From G963663315 sp963665165 (GTDB lineage: Bacteria; Pseudomonadota; Gammaproteobacteria; Arenicellales; Poriferihabitantaceae): a stretch of DNA of 64,000 bases. Position 1 is the first letter of the stretch. Each line of letters begins with the position of its first letter. The stretch spans positions 2,356,001-2,420,000 of the forward strand of contig OY761989.1 of NCBI GenBank assembly GCA_963665165.1. The letters run 5' to 3'. This document shows positions 60,025 to 64,000 of the stretch, in pieces. Below the pieces are notes generated by a model. It did not search any database. It had not been told where the DNA came from and saw only the letters and a list, made by a program, of their open reading frames with translations. A program made the position numbers and the translations under genes.

Positions 60025-61605
60025 TCAGTGCCTGAAATGACGCATTCCGGTAAATATCATGGCAATGTCATGCTCATCCGCCGCCGCAATCACCTCGGCG
60101 TCACGCCTGGAACCGCCCGGCTGAATCACGGCCCGGACGCCAGCGCCCGCCGCATTATCCAGACCATCGCGAAACGGGAAAAACGCATCCGAAGCCATCA
60201 CGGCTCCCTCGACCCGCAATCCCGCGTGCTGCGCTTTTATGGCGGCAATCCTGGCTGAATTGACCCGACTCATCTGCCCTGCGCCAATCCCGATGGTCGC
60301 ATTGTCCGAAGCGTAGACAATGGCGTTTGATTTGACATACTTCGCCACTTTCCATGAAAACAGCAAATCCCGCATTTCATCTTCGTCCGGATGGCGTTTC
60401 GTGACCACATCCAGATTCTGGTAAAGAGCCGCGTCAATCTGCTGTACCAGCAACCCGCCATTGACTTTTTTGAAATCCAGGATTTGGGCATCGGGCACGG
60501 GTATCCCTTCGCTCCCGGTTGCACACGCCAACACCCGGACGTCCCGCTTTTCCCTGAGTGCCTGCCTGGCTCCATCCGTTATTCGCGGGGCAATGATTAC
60601 CTCCACAAATTGCTGCTCGACAATAGCCCTGGCGGTTTCAGTTTCCAGTTCAGTATCAAAGGCCACTATACCGCCAAATGCGGATTCAGGGTCAGTGCGC
60701 CAGGCACACCGGTAAGCCGCCTCCTGCGAATCCCTGACCGCGACGCCACACGGATTGGCGTGTTTCACAATGGTACAGGCGTAACCATCTCCACCTGAAA
60801 ACTGCTTGACGCATTCGAGCGCGGCATCGGTATCCGCAATATTATTGAAGGACAACTCCTTGCCCTGAATCTGCACGGCAGCCGAAACGCTGGCCCGGTC
60901 AGGGTTGCGGCCAATATAAAACGCACCCGCCTGATGCGGGTTTTCGCCGTAACGCATTTCCTGTTTCCTGACATATTGATGATTGAGCGTCCCGGGAAAC
61001 CGGCTGGAGCCCCGCTTCGACAACATCCCCAGGTAGTTGGCAACCGCATCATCGTAGTCCGCAGTATGTTCAAATGCCTTCACGGCCAGATCAAACCGTA
61101 ACTCATCTGAAACAGCGCCGCCATTATCCTCCAGTTCCCGCGTCACCCGGCTGTAATCATCGACATCCACAACCACTGCCACATCGGCATGATTTTTAGC
61201 GGCCGCACGCAACAGCGCAGGACCGCCAATATCAATATTCTCAATCGCCCGGGCCAGATTGCAATCGGGTCTGGAAATCGCTTGCCGGAATGGATACAGA
61301 TTGACCACCACCAGGTCGATCGGCTGGATATCGTTCGCTGACATGACCTCGTCATCCATCCCGCGGCGACCGAGAATTCCTCCATGGATGGCCGGATGCA
61401 GGGTCTTTACCCGGCCATCCATCATTTCCGGAAACCCGGTATGTTCACTGACCTCAACGACAGGGATGCCTTCCCGTGCAAGCAGGCCCGCAGTTCCACC
61501 GGTCGATAATATCTCGATGCCATGTCTGGACAGGGCCCTGGCCAGTTCAACAAGATTCTGTTTGTCAGAAACGCTGATCAGCGCTCTGCGGATGATTCTG
61601 GTCAT
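60025..61605 (-). CDS. purH: Bifunctional AICAR formyltransferase/IMP cyclohydrolase
   Basis: A 526-residue bifunctional enzyme for the last two steps to IMP. The N-terminal MGS-like cyclohydrolase domain starts RRALISVSDKQNLVELARAL and includes MMDGRVKTLHPAIHGGIL. The formyltransferase domain has ELSFNNIADTDAALECVKQF, IVKHANPCGVAV, ESAFGGIVAFD and the C-terminal DAFFPFRDGLDNAAGAGVRA, then IQPGGSRRDAEVI. It is complete and follows the DUF3426 gene on the same strand after about 78 bases. Confidence 0.98.
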   Translation of the reverse strand: MTRIIRRALISVSDKQNLVELARALSRHGIEILSTGGTAGLLAREGIPVVEVSEHTGFPEMMDGRVKTLHPAIHGGILGRRGMDDEVMSANDIQPIDLVVVNLYPFRQAISRPDCNLARAIENIDIGGPALLRAAAKNHADVAVVVDVDDYSRVTRELEDNGGAVSDELRFDLAVKAFEHTADYDDAVANYLGMLSKRGSSRFPGTLNHQYVRKQEMRYGENPHQAGAFYIGRNPDRASVSAAVQIQGKELSFNNIADTDAALECVKQFSGGDGYACTIVKHANPCGVAVRDSQEAAYRCAWRTDPESAFGGIVAFDTELETETARAIVEQQFVEVIIAPRITDGARQALREKRDVRVLACATGSEGIPVPDAQILDFKKVNGGLLVQQIDAALYQNLDVVTKRHPDEDEMRDLLFSWKVAKYVKSNAIVYASDNATIGIGAGQMSRVNSARIAAIKAQHAGLRVEGAVMASDAFFPFRDGLDNAAGAGVRAVIQPGGSRRDAEVIAAADEHDIAMIFTGMRHFRH

Positions 61606-61682
61606 GATTCGGTTCCCATTTTATCTGTTTCCCCGCATTGGCGCATACCCTCGATATCATATTATGCCCCGGATAGCGGGCT

Positions 61683-62612
61683 TCAATCCGTAACAATATC
61701 AACGGCAAACCCGACCGCTTTTTCATGGGGTCTGGAAAGATCGAACAACAAGGATACCAGTTCACCATCACCCACCATGTTTTCACTGCCTGCCGCCAGA
61801 TAGGATGGGGGGGGGAAAGACCTGCGTCCGACTACCCGACCCGCCCGGTCTGTCAAGGTAATCCGTAAATCAGGATAAGGCTGGGAATACCCGGCCCGGT
61901 TGAACAGTTTCACGGTAACGCGAAGCGCATCGGGTTGAGTGGGGTGCAGATCGACTTTCGTATTGGCAATAGTAAACAGGTCAGGGGATTCCAGCGGCGG
62001 AAGTTCACAGCTCGCGATCTTGCAAAATCCAACCAGGTACTTGCGAAAGGACTGGTCCTGGGCGAACTTCTCCACATAAAAATACTTTATCTGCAACGAC
62101 AGCAATATAAAAAGGCCCACGGAAGCAACACACCACGCCAGCGCAATCAATGGTTCACGCCGGTCCTTTATGTATTCATACGCTGTGTTTTCGCTCATCC
62201 AGGCTAACGGCACCTCTTCCAGTACAGGCTGGGTCGGCAGTTTTGGTTGATCGAACCCGTTTTTCCCGTCCTCGAAAGACTTCCCGGATTCTTCAACCTC
62301 AACGCCGGTTGAATCACTGAACACCGAAGCCCCCATCGAGCCGTCATTGATCTGGTCGGCCTCCCCTCCCGAGGCGCGATTGTCCCCGGGTGTGTATGCC
62401 ATGTCCCGATCCCGCTTATCCCCCGTATCCGGGAGCCGGGGCGGCCCGGAAACAAATCCCGGATCGGTCTTCGAAACCGTATGGATGCGTGAATCAAACA
62501 CTTCACGGCAGACATGACAACGAAAGTGAGAGGTCTGACGATTCAGGTTTTCCTCGGACAAACGATAAATGGTATGGCAGTGCGGGCAACAGCAAAAACG
62601 ATTTTCACTCAT
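61683..62612 (-). CDS. Zinc-ribbon DUF3426 membrane protein
   Basis: About 309 residues. An N-terminal MJ0042-type zinc ribbon (CPHCHTIYRL and FRCHVCREVFDS, residues about 9-43) precedes an acidic, disordered linker, one transmembrane helix (IALAWCVASVGLFILLSLQI, about residues 155-174) and a periplasmic DUF3426 domain (LFTIANTKVDLHPTQPDALR, then PYPDLRITLTDRAGRVV). The ATG at 62612 starts the ribbon; the 37 codons upstream are not conserved. In pseudomonads and relatives it lies between prmA and dusB-fis-purH; here it stands directly between accC and purH. Function unknown. Confidence 0.88.
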   Translation of the reverse strand: MSENRFCCCPHCHTIYRLSEENLNRQTSHFRCHVCREVFDSRIHTVSKTDPGFVSGPPRLPDTGDKRDRDMAYTPGDNRASGGEADQINDGSMGASVFSDSTGVEVEESGKSFEDGKNGFDQPKLPTQPVLEEVPLAWMSENTAYEYIKDRREPLIALAWCVASVGLFILLSLQIKYFYVEKFAQDQSFRKYLVGFCKIASCELPPLESPDLFTIANTKVDLHPTQPDALRVTVKLFNRAGYSQPYPDLRITLTDRAGRVVGRRSFPPPSYLAAGSENMVGDGELVSLLFDLSRPHEKAVGFAVDIVTD

Positions 62613-62667
62613 GCTACTTGACTGCAACTTGACTGGGTGGCGGTATCTACCAACATCTGGAAAACAC

Positions 62668-64000
62668 TCAGGTAATGGAAAATTTCCTCTCCAGATAGTG
62701 GATATCACAGCCCCCCTTGACAAACCCGGGGTCCTGAACCAGTTCCCTGTGCAACGGAATATTGGTTTTTATTCCTTCCACCACCATTTCCTGCAATGCG
62801 CCACTCATTCTTGCCAGCGCTTCGGTCCGGTGCATGCCATGGGTAATCACTTTTCCGATCATGGAATCATAATAAGGAGGAACCACATAGAAACTGTAGA
62901 CATGGGAATCAACCCGGACCCCGGGGCCTCCAGCCATGTGGTACTGCGTAATCTGTCCCGGTGAAGGCATGAATGTTTTCGGGTCTTCCGCATTGATGCG
63001 GCATTCGAACGCATGTCCGTTCAACTGGACCTGGTCCTGCGTAAATCGCAGTTTCTGCCCATCCGCAACCCGTATCTGTTCCTGCAGCAAGTCGATACCT
63101 GTAATCATTTCCGTTACCGGATGCTCAACCTGAATCCGGGTATTCATCTCGATAAAGTAAAACTCCCCGTCCTGGTAGAGAAATTCGAAAGTGCCGACGC
63201 CCCGGTAACCAATCTGCTTGCAGGCATCCACACAGATTTTGCCGATTTCGGATTTCTTTTCCTCGCAGATGTCCGGAGCGGGAGCTTCCTCTATCACTTT
63301 TTGATGTTTTCTTTGCATTGAACAATCACGGTCACCCAGATGAACCGCATTGCCATAAGTATCTGCCAGCACCTGGATTTCGACATGCCTGGGCGCTTCA
63401 AGGAACCGCTCCATATACAAAACATCATTGCCAAATGCCGCAGATGCTTCCTGTCTGGTGGTATGGATCGCATCGTGCAATCCGGACTCATCCCTCACGA
63501 CCCGCATTCCCCGGCCGCCGCCACCGCCGGTCGCCTTCAGCATCAACGGATATCCGATTCGCCCTGCCAGCGCTCTCACTTCATCCAGGTTCCCGGGTAA
63601 CGGTCCATCGGACCCCGGAACACAAGGCACATTGGCCGCGCGCATTGCGGCAATCGCGGAAATCTTGTCTCCCATTGTCCGGATCGTGTCAGCGGTCGGC
63701 CCGACAAACACAAATCCGCTTCGCTCAACCTGTTCCGCGAAGTTCGGATTTTCGGAAAGAAAACCATAACCGGGATGTATCGCATTCGCCTCGGTCACTT
63801 CCGCCGCCGCAATGACCGAAGCGATATTGAGGTAGCTGTCCGTGGCGGATGCCGGTCCGATGCACACAGACTCATCCGCCAGACGCACATACTTGGCATC
63901 CTTGTCTGCCTCGGAATGCAGCGCCACCGTCAATATATCCAGTTGCCGGCAAGCGCGAAGGATTCGCAGCGCGATTTCACCACGATTGGCGATAACCAGT
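62668..64000 (-). CDS. accC: Biotin carboxylase, acetyl-CoA carboxylase subunit AccC (5' end cut)
   Basis: The frame remains open to the right edge, reading LVIANRGEIALRILRACRQL at its visible start, so only about five N-terminal residues are missing. Signatures are VCIGPASATDSYLNIASVIA, HPGYGFLSENPNFA, LMLKATGGGGGRGMRVV (ATP-grasp loop), EAPRHVEIQVLADTYGNAVH, EEAPAPDIC, EFLYQDGEFYFIEMNTRIQV and the C-terminal HYLERKF. It carboxylates biotin on AccB in fatty acid synthesis. accB should lie just outside the window. prmA, often downstream, is absent. Confidence 0.97.
   Translation of the reverse strand, partial: LVIANRGEIALRILRACRQLDILTVALHSEADKDAKYVRLADESVCIGPASATDSYLNIASVIAAAEVTEANAIHPGYGFLSENPNFAEQVERSGFVFVGPTADTIRTMGDKISAIAAMRAANVPCVPGSDGPLPGNLDEVRALAGRIGYPLMLKATGGGGGRGMRVVRDESGLHDAIHTTRQEASAAFGNDVLYMERFLEAPRHVEIQVLADTYGNAVHLGDRDCSMQRKHQKVIEEAPAPDICEEKKSEIGKICVDACKQIGYRGVGTFEFLYQDGEFYFIEMNTRIQVEHPVTEMITGIDLLQEQIRVADGQKLRFTQDQVQLNGHAFECRINAEDPKTFMPSPGQITQYHMAGGPGVRVDSHVYSFYVVPPYYDSMIGKVITHGMHRTEALARMSGALQEMVVEGIKTNIPLHRELVQDPGFVKGGCDIHYLERKFSIT

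Noticed and set aside
1..64000. CRISPR arrays, tRNA, rRNA, integrases or insertion sequences
   Set aside because: Intergenic regions were read for repeats, cloverleaf-like stretches and transposase motifs; nothing supportable was found.

Overview
The window looks like a gammaproteobacterial chromosome segment. It carries argS-SPOR, hemC-hemD-hemX-hemY, plsX-fabH-fabG-acpP-fabF-mltG-tmk-holB-tatD, clpS-clpA, waaA, mutM and purE-tsaC-hemF blocks in arrangements typical of that class, although several customary members (fabD, pabC, yceD, pilZ, purK, prmA, dusB, fis) are missing from their usual places. The sulfur and thiocyanate genes suggest a sulfur-oxidising, possibly chemolithotrophic lineage; genus cannot be told from the sequence.

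Layout. (1) 1-11.2 kb is an accessory island: a large nuclease-helicase cut by the left edge, a DUF262 gene remnant, a DUF433/DUF5615 toxin-antitoxin-like pair, two unrelated hipBA pairs in opposite orientation, a frameshifted AAA/DUF4143 ATPase, a CBS-domain protein and a Fic protein with an elaborate promoter/operator. No integrase, insertion sequence or tRNA was seen at its edges. (2) 11.3-33.6 kb is core metabolism: ClpAS, an A-type Fe-S carrier, YggX, Apt, the tatD-holB-tmk-mltG-fab-plsX-rpmF block, an outer-membrane barrel, MutM, a ferredoxin-type reductase, the haem block, a SPOR protein and ArgS. (3) 33.7-37.6 kb is a Fur-type ferric iron ABC importer operon. (4) 38.5-49.0 kb is the most interesting part.

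The thiocyanate region reads on the minus strand as scnB-scnA-scnC-p15K-ABC ATPase-substrate-binding protein-permease-cbtB-dsrE-tusA-SQR-like flavoprotein-DUF1641-unknown-GST-unknown, with a divergent LysR regulator at the head. The parts suggest one pathway. The NitT/TauT-type importer could take up thiocyanate. The cobalt enzyme thiocyanate hydrolase (three subunits plus its P15K activator) splits it to carbonyl sulfide and ammonia. The CbtB-like peptide could help supply cobalt. The SQR-like enzyme with TusA and DsrE could take over the sulfide released once carbonyl sulfide is hydrolysed. The hydrolase assignment is strong; transport substrate, cobalt link and sulfur hand-over are inferred from gene order. 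No carbonyl sulfide hydrolase is visible in the window.

(5) 49.1-64 kb is again core: malic enzyme, an RnfB-like ferredoxin with nth, a radical SAM ArsS-like protein, YqaA, WaaA, HemF, TsaC, PurE, PurD, a membrane protein with slippage-prone C tracts between purD and purH, PurH, a DUF3426 zinc-ribbon protein and AccC, which runs off the right edge. No rRNA, tRNA, CRISPR array or transposase was recognised.
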